Assembly: GCA_963830545.1 (NCBI GenBank) | Contig: CAWHMK010000001.1 | Location: forward strand, 1,798,001-1,862,000 | Length of the DNA: 64,000 nt | Source: DATGJX01 sp963830545 | Lineage (GTDB): Bacteria; Vulcanimicrobiota; Vulcanimicrobiia; Vulcanimicrobiales; Vulcanimicrobiaceae | Direction of reading: 5' to 3' | Shown here: piece after piece, positions 25,745 to 35,126 of the stretch | Position numbering within the stretch: the first letter of the stretch is position 1 | Layout of the letters: each line of letters opens with the position of its first letter | Notes under the pieces: generated by a model | Databases searched by the model: none | What the model saw: only the letters and a program-made list of their open reading frames with translations | What the model was told of the DNA's origin: nothing | Program-made: the position numbers and the translations under genes

Positions 25745-26911
25745 ATGAATCTGATGGAATATCAAGGGAAGGAACTTTTCCGCCGCGCCGGCATTCCCAC
25801 TCCGCGCAGTCAACACGTTACCACAGCCGACGAAGCCGCGGCATTTGTCGGGAGCAATCCGGGCGACTGGGTCGTCAAAGCCCAAGTGTTGATGGGCGGA
25901 CGCGGCAAAGCCGGAAAGATTCAGTTCGCGAAAAACGCGGATGAGGCGCGCGCCAAAGCGGCGGAAATCATGGCGACGCCGATGCCGCCCAACCGTCAGA
26001 ATCCTAGCGGGGAAAAAATAAACTCGCTCCTGATCGAGGAAACTCTGGCCGTCGCCAAAGAGGCATACGCGGCGATTGCGATCGACCGCACGACGAAAAA
26101 GCCCGTGGTCATGGTGAGCGCCTTCGGCGGAATGGATATCGAGGAAGTCGCCGACGAACATCCCGATTCCATCGCGAAAGCATTCGTGGACGTTTCCGGC
26201 GGATACTGGCCGTACGTCGGTCGCGATCTCGCATTCAAAGCGAATCTCGATCCGGGATATCGTAAAGCCCTGCCCGCGGTTCTTTCCGGCTTGTACGATC
26301 TGTTCTTCCGCTACGGCGCGAAACTCGTCGAAATAAATCCACTCGTGCTAACCGAAGACGGACGCGTCATCGCTGCGGACGCGAAAGTGGAACTTGACGA
26401 CGACGCGCTCTTCAAGAATCCCGAATTCAAGCAGTGGCAAACCACGCTGCCGCTGGACGAAGACGAAACGCTCGCCACGAAGGCAGGGCTGGGCATTCGC
26501 AACTTCCGGCGTTTCGACGGCACCGTCGGCACCATGGCGAACGGCGCGGGCCTCGCAATGGGCACGATGGACGCGGTCAAGAACGCGGGCGGTACGTTCG
26601 CGAATTTTCTCGACGTCGGCGGCGGCGCCGATGCGGAGCGCGTGCGCAATTGCTACGAACTGGTGATGAATCACACGCAAGCCAAATCATTTTTCATCAA
26701 CATCTTCGGCGGTATCACGCGCTGCGACGAAGTCGCCAAGGGCATCGTGGAGGCACTGCGCACGACCAGCTCGCGCAAAGTGCCGCTGGTCATTCGTTTG
26801 ACCGGCACCAATGAAGAACAAGGACGGCGCATTCTCGCCGACGCCGGGATGAGACCCGTGGAGACGATGGACGAAGGCGCGGCCGAAGCCGTGAAACTGG
26901 CGGGAGTGTAA
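25745..26911 (+). CDS. sucC: Succinate-CoA ligase (ADP-forming) beta subunit
   Basis: SucC with SucD makes succinate and ATP from succinyl-CoA in the TCA cycle. The 388-residue protein has MNLMEYQGKELFRRAGIP, the ATP-grasp loop VVKAQVLMGGRGKAGKI and LVEINPLVLTEDGRVIAADAK. It also has FFINIFGGITRCDEVAKG and a C-terminus ending GMRPVETMDEGAAEAVKLAG. Length and motifs are standard. sucD follows after two bases. Confidence 0.95.
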   Translation: MNLMEYQGKELFRRAGIPTPRSQHVTTADEAAAFVGSNPGDWVVKAQVLMGGRGKAGKIQFAKNADEARAKAAEIMATPMPPNRQNPSGEKINSLLIEETLAVAKEAYAAIAIDRTTKKPVVMVSAFGGMDIEEVADEHPDSIAKAFVDVSGGYWPYVGRDLAFKANLDPGYRKALPAVLSGLYDLFFRYGAKLVEINPLVLTEDGRVIAADAKVELDDDALFKNPEFKQWQTTLPLDEDETLATKAGLGIRNFRRFDGTVGTMANGAGLAMGTMDAVKNAGGTFANFLDVGGGADAERVRNCYELVMNHTQAKSFFINIFGGITRCDEVAKGIVEALRTTSSRKVPLVIRLTGTNEEQGRRILADAGMRPVETMDEGAAEAVKLAGV

Positions 26912-26913
26912 GC

Positions 26914-27792
26914 ATGTCGATTTTCTTGGACAAGAACAGCAAAGTCATCGTGCAAGGCATCACCGGAGCTGAAGGTTCGTATCACACCGGCCGTATGTTG
27001 GATTACGGAACGAACATCGTCGGCGGCGTCACGCCCGGCAAAGGCGGACAGAAATCGTCGCACGGGTTGCCCGTCTTCAACACGGTGCAAGAAGCGGTGG
27101 ACGCGACCGGTGCCACGCACACGTGCATCTTCGTTCCGCCCCCCTTCGCGGCCGATGCCCTGTTCGAAGCGCACGCAGCCGGCATATCCTTCGCGGTGTG
27201 CATCACCGAAGGCGTTCCGGTACACGACGTATTGAGAGTCGTCGCGGCAACGCCGGGCATGCGGATCATCGGCCCGAATTGCCCCGGCCTCATTTCGCCC
27301 GGTAAATCGTCGATCGGCATCATGCCGGGACACGTTTTCAAAGAAGGCAACGTCGGCGTCATTTCGCGTTCCGGTACGCTGACGTACGAAGTCGTCGATC
27401 TGCTGACGCGCGCGGGGTTCGGACAATCGACCGCCGTCGGCATCGGCGGCGATCCGATCATCGGCACGACATTCGTCGATTGTTTGCGCGAATTCAAGAA
27501 CGACGCGCAAACCGAAGCGCTCGTCTTGTGCGGTGAAATCGGCGGTTCGGACGAAGAGGATGCCGCGGCTTTCGTCAAACGGCATCTCGCAAATGTCCCG
27601 ATTGTGGCATTCATCGGCGGACGCAATGCACCGGCGGGCAAATCATTGGGGCACGCGGGAGCGATCATCTCAGGAAAATTCGGCACGCCTCAGAGCAAGA
27701 TCGCTGCTTTCCAAGACGCGGGCGTGCCGGTAGCCGAACGCCCTTCGCAAATTCCCGGTTTGCTGGCACAGCGGATGCCGGCGCGCGTTTAG
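26914..27792 (+). CDS. sucD: Succinate-CoA ligase (ADP-forming) alpha subunit
   Basis: The alpha subunit binds CoA and carries the phosphohistidine. Visible motifs are VIVQGITGAEGSYHTGRML, GVTPGKGGQ, IGPNCPGLISPGKSSIGIMPG, VISRSGTLTYEVV, GIGGDPIIGTTF and the active-site histidine region KSLGHAGAIISG. The 292-residue length is normal. It forms an operon with sucC. A 170-base gap with no clear terminator separates it from the TonB-dependent receptor downstream. Confidence 0.95.
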   Translation: MSIFLDKNSKVIVQGITGAEGSYHTGRMLDYGTNIVGGVTPGKGGQKSSHGLPVFNTVQEAVDATGATHTCIFVPPPFAADALFEAHAAGISFAVCITEGVPVHDVLRVVAATPGMRIIGPNCPGLISPGKSSIGIMPGHVFKEGNVGVISRSGTLTYEVVDLLTRAGFGQSTAVGIGGDPIIGTTFVDCLREFKNDAQTEALVLCGEIGGSDEEDAAAFVKRHLANVPIVAFIGGRNAPAGKSLGHAGAIISGKFGTPQSKIAAFQDAGVPVAERPSQIPGLLAQRMPARV

Positions 27793-27962
27793 TACAAACG
27801 CACTTCTAAGGAAGTCAACCTCGGGCAGGCAAGGGGTCTCAGGCGCAGCCCAGAGGATTAAGAATGCCTAAAAAGAAGCATCCCACTAGTCGGCGGTTCG
27901 CGGACTTTATGTTCGTACGCCCCGGCCAACAACAAGAAAGGCTCTCCAAAATAGGAGGAACC

Positions 27963-30900
27963 ATGCCAAAACTTCGACTCAGGCATGCGTTCGTGGCCGT
28001 GATGATCATGCTGGCGATGCTTGCCCAGGGAACATGGGCACTGGCGGGCACCACCGGCAATATCACCGGTTCGGTAATGGATACATCGACGAACAAGCCG
28101 GTCCCTGACGCTCAGGTGACCGTGATTGCTCCGTCGCAAACCGCTACCTCCACGACGGATGCTTCGGGCCATTTCACGTTTTTAGGCTTGGCCCCCGACT
28201 CGTACACGCTCTCGATGAAGAAAGACGGCTATGCGCCGGTCTCTCTCGCGGGCGTGACGGTTTTCGCGGACCAAACCCAAACCGTGGCAGTTACCACGCA
28301 TCCTGAACTCAAGGTCATCGCCAACGTCACCTCGCGTGCCGCGGGCGCGCTCGTCAAGCCCGGTACAACGGCAGACGTCTACTCCGTGAACGCTTCCACG
28401 GCGTCGGCTGCCAGCGCACTCGGCGGCGGCGGAGCTCTCAACCAAGCCTACTCGGCAGTGGCGTCCGTTCCGGGCGTGTACGTTCCGACGGGCGCGGTGG
28501 GCTGGAACCAGACGGTTCTGATCCGCGGCGGCGACTACGACCAAGTCGGTTTCGAATACGACGGTGTTCCGGTCAACCGTTCGTTCGACAACTATCCTGC
28601 GCACACGGCATCTTCGCTGGGTCAGCAGGAAGTTGAAGTCTACACCGGTTCGTCCCCGGCAAACGCCGAGTCGACGGGCCTCGCGGGCTTCATCAACCAA
28701 GTCATCAAGAGCGGCACGTACCCCGGATTCGGCACGGCCGATCTGGGCATCGGCGGCCCGCTGTTCTACCACAAAGCCAACGTCGAAGCCGGCGGCGCAT
28801 CGCCCAACCGGCTGTTCTCGTACTATGTGGGCGTCGGCGGCTACAACGAAGCCGTGCGCTACATCGACAACAACAACGGCGCCAGCTGGAATCAGTACGG
28901 CCCGGTGTTCTGGCAGCTTCCCTGCGACGTCGCGGGCGACGCCAACATGGAAGCCTGCTACTTGAATAAGCCCGCGGGCGGATTCAATTTCTTCGGAACT
29001 CCGGACGGCGGCCCGGTCGGGCCCGGTAACGGCCTGATCCAAGGTCCGTTTAACGTCTTCAATGCAGCGACGCTCTCGGATCGCGATACGGTGCTGAACT
29101 TCCACTTCGGACTTCCGCACAAACACGACAGCGGACGCGACGACCTGCAGCTGCTGTATTCGAACAGCATGCTCAACACGTCGATCTTCGACTCTGCTGC
29201 GGATTGGGGATTTACCCCCGCGCAGCAGGCCGCGATCGAAGCCGCAGGCGGCGCGCCGTTCGGACCGCAGGGACAGTTCGCAGCTCTTCCGAGCCCGAGC
29301 AGTTATCACTACACGGGACCATTGAATACGGCAATCGCGCCGGGACCCGTGAGCAATCTGCAGCCGTACACGTTCCCGGAAAATCCGAACAGCCCGTTCA
29401 TTCCGTTGAACCAGCGCGGCGGTTACTGGAACGATGATTCGATCATCAAAGCCCAGTATCAGAAGAACATCGGATCGAATGCGTACCTGCGTTTGTACGG
29501 ATACACGTTCTACTCCGACTGGCTCAACAACGACCCGAACACGATCTCCCCGGATAACGGCGTCTGCTGTATCGGTCAGGGTCTGATCCAGGAATACGAA
29601 CTGTTCTCGCACACCCGCGGCTTTAGCGCGCAGTTCGCCGATCAGCTGGATCCGAAGAACCTGCTCAACGTTCAAGCGTCGACGGTCATTTCGACCGTTA
29701 CGCGCTACAACAACTCGGGCAGTTACTTCGATAATGGTCAAGCAGCAGCCGTGAGTTCGGCGGCGCCGAACAATGGCGTCTGTTACGACGTTAGCGGCGC
29801 CACGGGCGTGCCGACCGACTGCTTCGGCCTGGCGGCACCAAAGACGGCGCTTATCACGGAAAGCCTGACGCCCGCAACCGTGTTGCCGAACATCGGCAGC
29901 ATGAACTGCGGCGGCGCGCCATGCGAATGGCTCGCAGTAGACACCGGTGAGCACGGTACGCTGAACCAAGTCAAGCCGACGTTCAACGCGTACTCGATCA
30001 CCGATCAGTTCCAGCCCACGGACAAGATGCTGCTCAACCTCGGGTTGCGCTTTGAAACGTTCCAGTTCCAAGGCGTTCCCGTCGACGGCGGCGCGCGTCC
30101 GTTCTGGTTCGCCGCGTACAACAACGCGTATTGCGCCAGCACCACGCCGGGAACCTCAGTTGTCGGCGGCGGCTTCTATGGTGTCGGAACCAGCACCGCA
30201 GCATGTCCCGCAGGCACTGCGGCGCTCAATACCTCGCCGGCTCTGGCCGTTACGGGCGGTGACGCGAACTATAACTTCCGGGAGCTGGAACCCCGCATCA
30301 GCGGCACGTTCACGCTCAATCCCACCAACGTCGTTCGCTTCAGTCTACGGGCGTTACTCGCAGCCCGGCGACACGGCGGCGGAACAGTACAACGAAGCGC
30401 AGCAGAATCTGCCTTCGTTCCTCGGTTCCATCTTCTATCCGTATGGATACCATGCAGCGGGCCACGACATTCCGCCGGAGGTCTCGAACAACTACGACCT
30501 CTCGTGGGAGCATGAGATCAAGGGCACGGACATGAGCTGGAAGATCACTCCGTTCTACCGCTCGACGCAGGGCGAGCAGACGGCGTTCTTCATCAACCCG
30601 CTCCAAGCGTTCGTCTCCAACATCCCGGTCGGAAACCTGAAATCGCGCGGCGTAGAATTCGCCTTTACCAAGGGCGACTTCAGCCGCAATGGTTTTGCGG
30701 GACAATTGGCGTTCACATACACGTACACGGACATCAATTACACCCCGTTGCCGAACGGCGGCACTCCGCTGAGCGTCATCGACAACGACATCGCGACATT
30801 CAACGCATACACGTCAGGATGCGCTTCCACGCAGAGCGGCGGTACGAAGAATGCGGCATGTCTCACGCAGGGCGGCGCCCTGCCGACGGATCCCAACACG

Positions 30901-31714
30901 GGCACCACGATTACCGCTTCGCCATGTTACTCGGCTGCCGGCACAGCGGTGGCGTGTACCGTCGCGGGGGCGATCGCGAATCCGTATTGGAACGCTCCGA
31001 CGAACAACCTGTTCAATCTGAGCGGGCCGTATCTCCCGACCGACACGGTCGTAGCGACGGCCGGGCTCAACGCCAACACGTATGGTACGCCGTACGTCGC
31101 CGCGCTGATCCTGCAGCTACAAGCATGATCGCTTCCAGATCACGCCCTCGCTGCAACTCGAGGCCGGTCAGCGCTACGGTCTTCCGGAAAACACCGAAGG
31201 CATAGACCCGACGACCTGTCTGGCGGGTCTCGGACCGCTGAGCTCGACCGATCCGCGCTACATGGGCGGCACGGCGGGCCAAGGCGGCGCGGCGTACAAC
31301 GCCACGTCGTGCACCGGCGCACTCGGCGCGATTCCGGACGTCTACAACGGCAATCGCTTCGACCAAATCGGTCAGTTCGTCGCACCGACACAGCTGCTCG
31401 CAAACATGCTCGTGTCGTACGACGTCTCGCCGAAGGTCACGCTGCAGCTGACGCTGGCCAACATCGCCAACGCCTGCTTCGGCGGCACCAAGACTGCGTG
31501 GACGACGGCCCTTTCCAACAGCAAGAGCTGCTCGTGGACGGGAACCGCCTCCGCGTTTGCCGCAAACCCGGTCGGAAACTTCTACAACCCCGGAACGTCC
31601 ATCAATCCGGTGTTCCAGTATCCGTACCAACCGTATCCGGGCGTTTACAACCCGGACGGCCAGACGCCGAACCAACCGTTCAGCGCCTACCTGGATATGA
31701 AGATCAAACTCTAA
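27963..31714 (+). CDS. TonB-dependent receptor with N-terminal carboxypeptidase-regulatory-like domain (two frameshifts)
   Basis: This is a large outer-membrane receptor of about 1250 residues. A signal peptide (to about ALAG) is followed by a CarboxypepD_reg domain (GNITGSVMDTSTNKPVPDAQ, then TTDASGHFTFLGLAPDSYTL). A plug domain (PGVYVPTGAVGWNQTVLIRG, FEYDGVPVNRS) and a long beta-barrel follow. Single extra bases near 30344 (AGTCTAC) and 31117 (CTGCAGCTAC) break the frame. Removing them gives RFSYGRYSQPGD and LILSYKHDRFQITPSLQ. The start has a perfect AGGAGGAA. A terminator follows at 31736. It is a paralogue of the receptor at 51448-55102. Ligand unknown; no cobalamin riboswitch was seen upstream. 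Confidence 0.85.
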
Positions 31715-31735
31715 AGATCCAGGCAATCAACGTGC

Positions 31736-31770
31736 AAGGCCCCGGAGCAATCCGGGGCCTTCACATTTTT
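31736..31770 (+). terminator. Rho-independent terminator after the TonB-dependent receptor
   Basis: An 11-base-pair stem, AAGGCCCCGGA / TCCGGGGCCTT, with a GCAA loop is followed by CACATTTTT. It lies 21 bases after the receptor stop and cleanly ends that transcript. Confidence 0.9.
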
Positions 31771-31788
31771 GCGTCGAACGGCTGCGCG

Positions 31789-31998
31789 ATGGCAAACGGG
31801 TTTTTGTGCGAGGACTGCGAGATTGCGATTTGGCCGACGACGACGCGCTCGGAACTCGTCTGGCTGAAGGATCGCGTGCACGTCGTTCGCGAGGTTGCCA
31901 AACATTCGCACGGCGGTCTCGAGGGATGGATGACGGAAGGCCTCGAGTTCTTGAACGATCACGCCGGCCACAGCGTGATCGTCGTAACCAAGCGATGA
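31789..31998 (+). CDS. Small uncharacterised protein with a CxxC motif
   Basis: The 69-residue product (MANGFLCEDCEIAIWPTTTR to HSVIVVTKR) has Cys7-x2-Cys10, which could bind metal, and a His-rich middle (HSHGG, then NDHAGH). I do not recognise a family. The start follows the receptor terminator by 18 bases, and the stop overlaps the ATG of the methyltransferase (ATGA). The reading frame is therefore supported by tight coupling to a recognisable gene. Confidence 0.6.
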   Translation: MANGFLCEDCEIAIWPTTTRSELVWLKDRVHVVREVAKHSHGGLEGWMTEGLEFLNDHAGHSVIVVTKR

Positions 31999-32681
31999 GC
32001 CTGTACGGCAAGTTCGCGCACGAATATGCCGCGCATGCCGCGGATAGCATCTACAACGCGCGATACGAACGTCCCGCGATGCAAGGACTGCTCGGAGACG
32101 TTCGGCAACGGGACGTACTCGACGCCGGATGCGCCGCGGGCGAGTACGTTACGTATCTGCTCCAATGCGGAGCGCGCGTCGTGGGCATCGATCGAAGCGA
32201 GACGATGCTCGACATCACAAGAGCGCGTGCCGGAAAGCGGGCGCGCCTGGTTCAGGCGGATCTATCGAAGCCGCTGAGCGTTCTCGAGAATGCGAGCTTC
32301 GACGTCGTGCTCAGTTCGCTGACGATGCACTACATCGAAGATTGGTCCACGCCCCTCGCCGAATTCGCGAGGGTACTGCGTTCCGGCGGGCGTTTCCTGA
32401 TGTCGACGCATCATCCGGCGATGACGCTTCCACAGGTCGACGACTATTTCACCGTCACGCGCGTCGCGGACGCTTGGCGCATCGGCGGCAAGGAGCGCAC
32501 CGTCACATTCTATCATCGACCCCTGCAAGCGATCGTGAATTCGATCGTCAACGCCGGATTTCGTATTCAGACGCTCGTGGAACCGCGGTTGCAAGATGAC
32601 GTTCGCGAAGTCCCGGCGCATGCAGAGCACTTGCGCTCGCGTCCGTGGTTCTTGATTATCGACGCAGTTCGCGAGCCGTGA
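31995..32681 (+). CDS. Class I SAM-dependent methyltransferase
   Basis: The 228-residue enzyme has the SAM-binding motif I VLDAGCAAGEYVTYLLQ, motif II VVGIDRSETMLDITRA, ADLSKPLSVLENASFDVVLS and ARVLRSGGRFLMSTHHPA. This matches the UbiE/Coq5-like methyltransferase_11 group. The substrate is not deducible. It is coupled to the preceding small protein by a four-base overlap, and a terminator follows at 32761. Confidence 0.85.
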   Translation: MSLYGKFAHEYAAHAADSIYNARYERPAMQGLLGDVRQRDVLDAGCAAGEYVTYLLQCGARVVGIDRSETMLDITRARAGKRARLVQADLSKPLSVLENASFDVVLSSLTMHYIEDWSTPLAEFARVLRSGGRFLMSTHHPAMTLPQVDDYFTVTRVADAWRIGGKERTVTFYHRPLQAIVNSIVNAGFRIQTLVEPRLQDDVREVPAHAEHLRSRPWFLIIDAVREP

Positions 32682-32760
32682 ACTATGCTTCCTCGCGCCG
32701 CAGCCTTTCGGCTTCCAACAAGACCTCCAACTCGTCGCTTCCGGGAACGCGCAATAAAAA

Positions 32761-32787
32761 AAGACCGCGGGAGGGGCGGTCTTTTTT
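32761..32787. terminator. Bidirectional rho-independent terminator
   Basis: The stem AAGACCGC / GCGGTCTT is preceded by a run of A and followed by TTTT. It can therefore end both the plus-strand methyltransferase transcript and the minus-strand LysM transcript. Confidence 0.85.
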
Positions 32788-32796
32788 CGTTTCAAC

Positions 32797-32880
32797 CCCT
32801 CGGCGCTGCTGGGGGTCCTTCGACAGGCTCAGGATGACAAGGCTGGCGCTCAGGATGACAATGTGGGCTCAGGATGACAA
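32797..32880 (+). repeat. Dispersed repeat, three shortened copies
   Basis: One complete unit, CTTCGACAGGCTCAGGATGACA, is preceded by a CCCCTCGG...GGGG hairpin. Two truncated units follow (GGCGCTCAGGATGACAA and GGGCTCAGGATGACAA). It fills the gap between a terminator and the LysM gene. It contains no plausible gene. Confidence 0.85.
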
Positions 32881-32883
32881 AAT

Positions 32884-33165
32884 TTAGATTGGAACGCGAA
32901 GGCGCTGTCCGGGTTCGATCGAGGCATCCGCGAGGTGGTTGACTTCGGTTATCCGGTCGATCGTGTCTTGAACGTCGCTCGCACTTCCGGTGTGGGCGGA
33001 TGCAATGCTCCAGAGTGTGTCTCCGTGCCGGACGACGATCGTCGCATAATGCTGCGGAGCCGCAGCATAGAGATGCATGCTCGAGAGCGCGGGCACCGTT
33101 ACCATCAGGCTGAGCGCCGCCAGCGTGATGATCGGCATCAAGGTAAATCGTCTGCGCTTGCCCAC
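32884..33165 (-). CDS. LysM-domain membrane protein, YneA-like SOS cell-division suppressor
   Basis: The 93-residue protein has a basic N-terminus (MGKRRRF), one membrane segment (about 9-28) and a single LysM domain (VVRHGDTLWSIASAHTGSAS to EPGQRLRVPI). This is the architecture of Bacillus YneA, which blocks division during the SOS response. Its position divergent from lexA, with LexA boxes between, is the same as in Bacillus. Function is inferred from architecture and context. The stop overlaps the edge of a dispersed repeat. Confidence 0.8.
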   Translation of the reverse strand: MGKRRRFTLMPIITLAALSLMVTVPALSSMHLYAAAPQHYATIVVRHGDTLWSIASAHTGSASDVQDTIDRITEVNHLADASIEPGQRLRVPI

Positions 33166-33192
33166 CGTCGTTCTCCTTACTATATTTTGGGC

Positions 33193-33206
33193 CGAACGTC
33201 CGTTTG
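33193..33206. promoter_or_regulatory. LexA (SOS) box 1
   Basis: CGAACGTCCGTTTG matches the Gram-positive-type LexA site CGAAC-N4-GTTYG. It lies 28 bases upstream of the LysM gene start, in its promoter region. Confidence 0.8.
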
Positions 33207-33233
33207 GTCAACTAGTCCGTCCATATATTGTGC

Positions 33234-33247
33234 CAAACGCCTGTTCG
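33234..33247. promoter_or_regulatory. LexA (SOS) box 2
   Basis: CAAACGCCTGTTCG is the reverse complement of CGAACAGGCGTTTG, a second match to the CGAAC-N4-GTTYG LexA site, 41 bases from box 1 centre to centre. It sits between the two divergent promoters. Confidence 0.8.
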
Positions 33248-33294
33248 TCCCCTAGATTTTATCACAGCCGATTCGAGCAGTGTCAAGGGTCTCT

Positions 33295-33308
33295 CGAACA
33301 TATGTTTG
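33295..33308. promoter_or_regulatory. LexA (SOS) box 3
   Basis: CGAACATATGTTTG is the best of the three LexA sites, with the AT-rich centre of the consensus. It lies 75 bases before the lexA ATG and should mediate autorepression. Confidence 0.88.
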
Positions 33309-33382
33309 CCTTACCAGCCGCTTTATGATACCCTTATACGGTCATCGCATGCCATACGCTTGGCATTTGCCGTGGAGGACAG

Positions 33383-33991
33383 ATGGAAGAGACTACTGAG
33401 CGTCAGCGGCACATTCTCCAGGTAATCCGCCAGTTCACGGCCGAGCGCGGCTACCCGCCGTCCGTTCGCGAGATCGGCGAGCGGGTCGGGCTTTCGTCGT
33501 CGTCGACGATTCACGCACACCTCAAGACGCTCGAGCGCCATGGTCTCATCAGCCGCGATCCCACCAAGCCGCGCGCGCTTCGCAGCGAAATGCCGCCGAG
33601 TCGGACGCCCATCCCCGACACCGTCGTCATGCCCGTCATCGGAAAAGTGGCGGCCGGCGTTCCGATTACCGCGCAGGAAAACGTGGAAGGCGAGTTCGTG
33701 CTGCCGGCATCGTTCGCGCGCGGATCGGAAAACTTCATGCTGCGCGTGCAGGGCGATTCGATGATCGATGCCGCGATTCTCGACGGAGACCTGATCCTGG
33801 TTCGCCCGCAACGCAGCGCGGACAACGGGGAAATCGTCGTCGCGATGCTGGACGGCGAGGCGACCGTAAAACGTTTCTACCGGGAAAACGGACGCATCCG
33901 TCTGCAGCCGGAGAATGCGGCAATGGAGCCAATCTACTCCACCGATGTTACTGTCCTCGGCCGCGTCGAAGCCGTGGTTCGCAAGCTGTAA
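33383..33991 (+). CDS. lexA: LexA SOS repressor
   Basis: The 202-residue repressor has a winged-helix DNA-binding domain (RQRHILQVIRQFTAERGYPP, then SSSSTIHAHLKTLERHGLI). The self-cleavage domain has the Ala91-Gly92 cut site (VAAGVP), Ser126 (GDSM) and Lys163 (ATVKRF). It represses DNA-damage genes until RecA triggers cleavage. Three matching operators lie upstream. The adjacent LysM gene is its obvious target. Confidence 0.96.
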   Translation: MEETTERQRHILQVIRQFTAERGYPPSVREIGERVGLSSSSTIHAHLKTLERHGLISRDPTKPRALRSEMPPSRTPIPDTVVMPVIGKVAAGVPITAQENVEGEFVLPASFARGSENFMLRVQGDSMIDAAILDGDLILVRPQRSADNGEIVVAMLDGEATVKRFYRENGRIRLQPENAAMEPIYSTDVTVLGRVEAVVRKL

Positions 33992-34022
33992 GAGTATTGC
34001 CGATGCCCCGTCCTTGGCGGCG

Positions 34023-35126
34023 GTGCGTGAGGCGTTGCCCTGGAGTCTTTGCGGTCTGCTCGCCGGACTGCTCGCGTTCGTTGCGCTGGTGCCCGTTCAC
34101 CGGCCGCTTTTCTCGAGCCTGATCGAGCGCATCTCTCTGGCCGAGCTGCCGGCGTTCGGAGTCATGGCGTTTTCGCTCGCGGCGATTCTGCCATATCGTT
34201 TGGCGATGCGGCTCGGTCTCTCGCGACCCATCGCCGTTGCCGCATCGTTGACGGCGTTTCTTCTGGCGCTTCCCCTGCCGATAACGCCGGCGGAACCGCT
34301 CGCCTACCTTCATCGCGTAGGTGAGAGCGGACTCTTTCTGGCAATTCTCGCCGCGCTCGGCGTCGTTGCGGCATGTTCTATGTTCCGCCGGCAAATCGCG
34401 TCGCCGTTGCTCGCAGATGCAGCGGCGGGCGCAGCGGTGATCGTACTCGCGCTCATGCTGTTCGACGCGCACATCTCGCTGGGCAACGAGCTCATTCAAG
34501 CGCTCAGGCCGCTCGGAAGCCTTGGCGACACCTACGCCGCGCTGCTCCTCATCACGCTCGCCGAAACGTTGCTTTGGACGTTCGGAATCCATGGCCCCGC
34601 AGCGCTCGCGGCGATCGTCACGCCCGTGTATTTGACGCTGCAGATGCAAAACACCGACGCATTCAGCCATCACCGGCCGCTGCCGCATATCGTCGTCGTC
34701 TCGCTGTTTCTATTCGTGTTTCCAGGCGGCGCGGGCGCGACGCTTCCCCTGGCCGCACTTCTAGCATTCAGCAAAGTCGAGCGTCTGCGCAAAATCGGAC
34801 GGCTGACCGTCATACCGGCGATTTTCAACGTCAACGAGCCGCTCGTTTTCGGGCTGCCCATCGTGCTCAACCCGTTCGTTGCGATACCGTTCGTCATCGT
34901 GCCGGTGGTTCTGGCGACCGTTTCATATATCGCCATTGCGCACGGCCTGGTAGCGCGGCCCGCGTTATACGTGCCGTCCGGTTTACCCTCGGTCGTTTCG
35001 ACCTATCTCGCAACGTTCGACGTTCGCGCGATCGCGTTGGTCGCCGTCAACATCACGCTTGCGACACTGATGTATCTTCCGTTCGTTCGCGCCTATGAAG
35101 CGCACGAAGCGCGAGCCGCTCGGTGA
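34023..35126 (+). CDS. PTS EIIC-like (lactose/cellobiose family) membrane protein, orphan
   Basis: The protein of about 367 residues is strongly hydrophobic with about ten membrane segments. It carries EIIC signatures of the cellobiose/lactose group: LLWTFGIHGPAALAA, FPGGAGATLPLAALLAFSK and FNVNEPLVFGLPIVLNPFVA. No EIIA, EIIB, HPr or EI gene is in the window. The first usable start after lexA is the GTG at 34023; frames upstream overlap lexA. Its stop overlaps the GTG of the next gene. It may transport or bind a disaccharide without phosphorylation, or use components encoded elsewhere. Confidence 0.85.
   Translation: MREALPWSLCGLLAGLLAFVALVPVHRPLFSSLIERISLAELPAFGVMAFSLAAILPYRLAMRLGLSRPIAVAASLTAFLLALPLPITPAEPLAYLHRVGESGLFLAILAALGVVAACSMFRRQIASPLLADAAAGAAVIVLALMLFDAHISLGNELIQALRPLGSLGDTYAALLLITLAETLLWTFGIHGPAALAAIVTPVYLTLQMQNTDAFSHHRPLPHIVVVSLFLFVFPGGAGATLPLAALLAFSKVERLRKIGRLTVIPAIFNVNEPLVFGLPIVLNPFVAIPFVIVPVVLATVSYIAIAHGLVARPALYVPSGLPSVVSTYLATFDVRAIALVAVNITLATLMYLPFVRAYEAHEARAAR

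Noticed and set aside
27793..27962. Cobalamin or other riboswitch before the TonB receptor
   Set aside because: The 170-base leader lacks a recognisable B12 box or other conserved core. It has only a strong ribosome binding site before the ATG.
28182..30071. A 629-codon open frame on the minus strand opposite the TonB receptor (and an 892-codon one at 52141-54819)
   Set aside because: These are antisense shadows of long GC-rich genes. They are rich in Arg and Val, show no recognisable domain, and the opposite strand has clear TonB-receptor homology.
32645..32887. Short open frame ending in the repeat copies near 32.8 kb
   Set aside because: It overlaps the methyltransferase end, crosses a terminator and is mostly repeat sequence. 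It shows no protein-like features.
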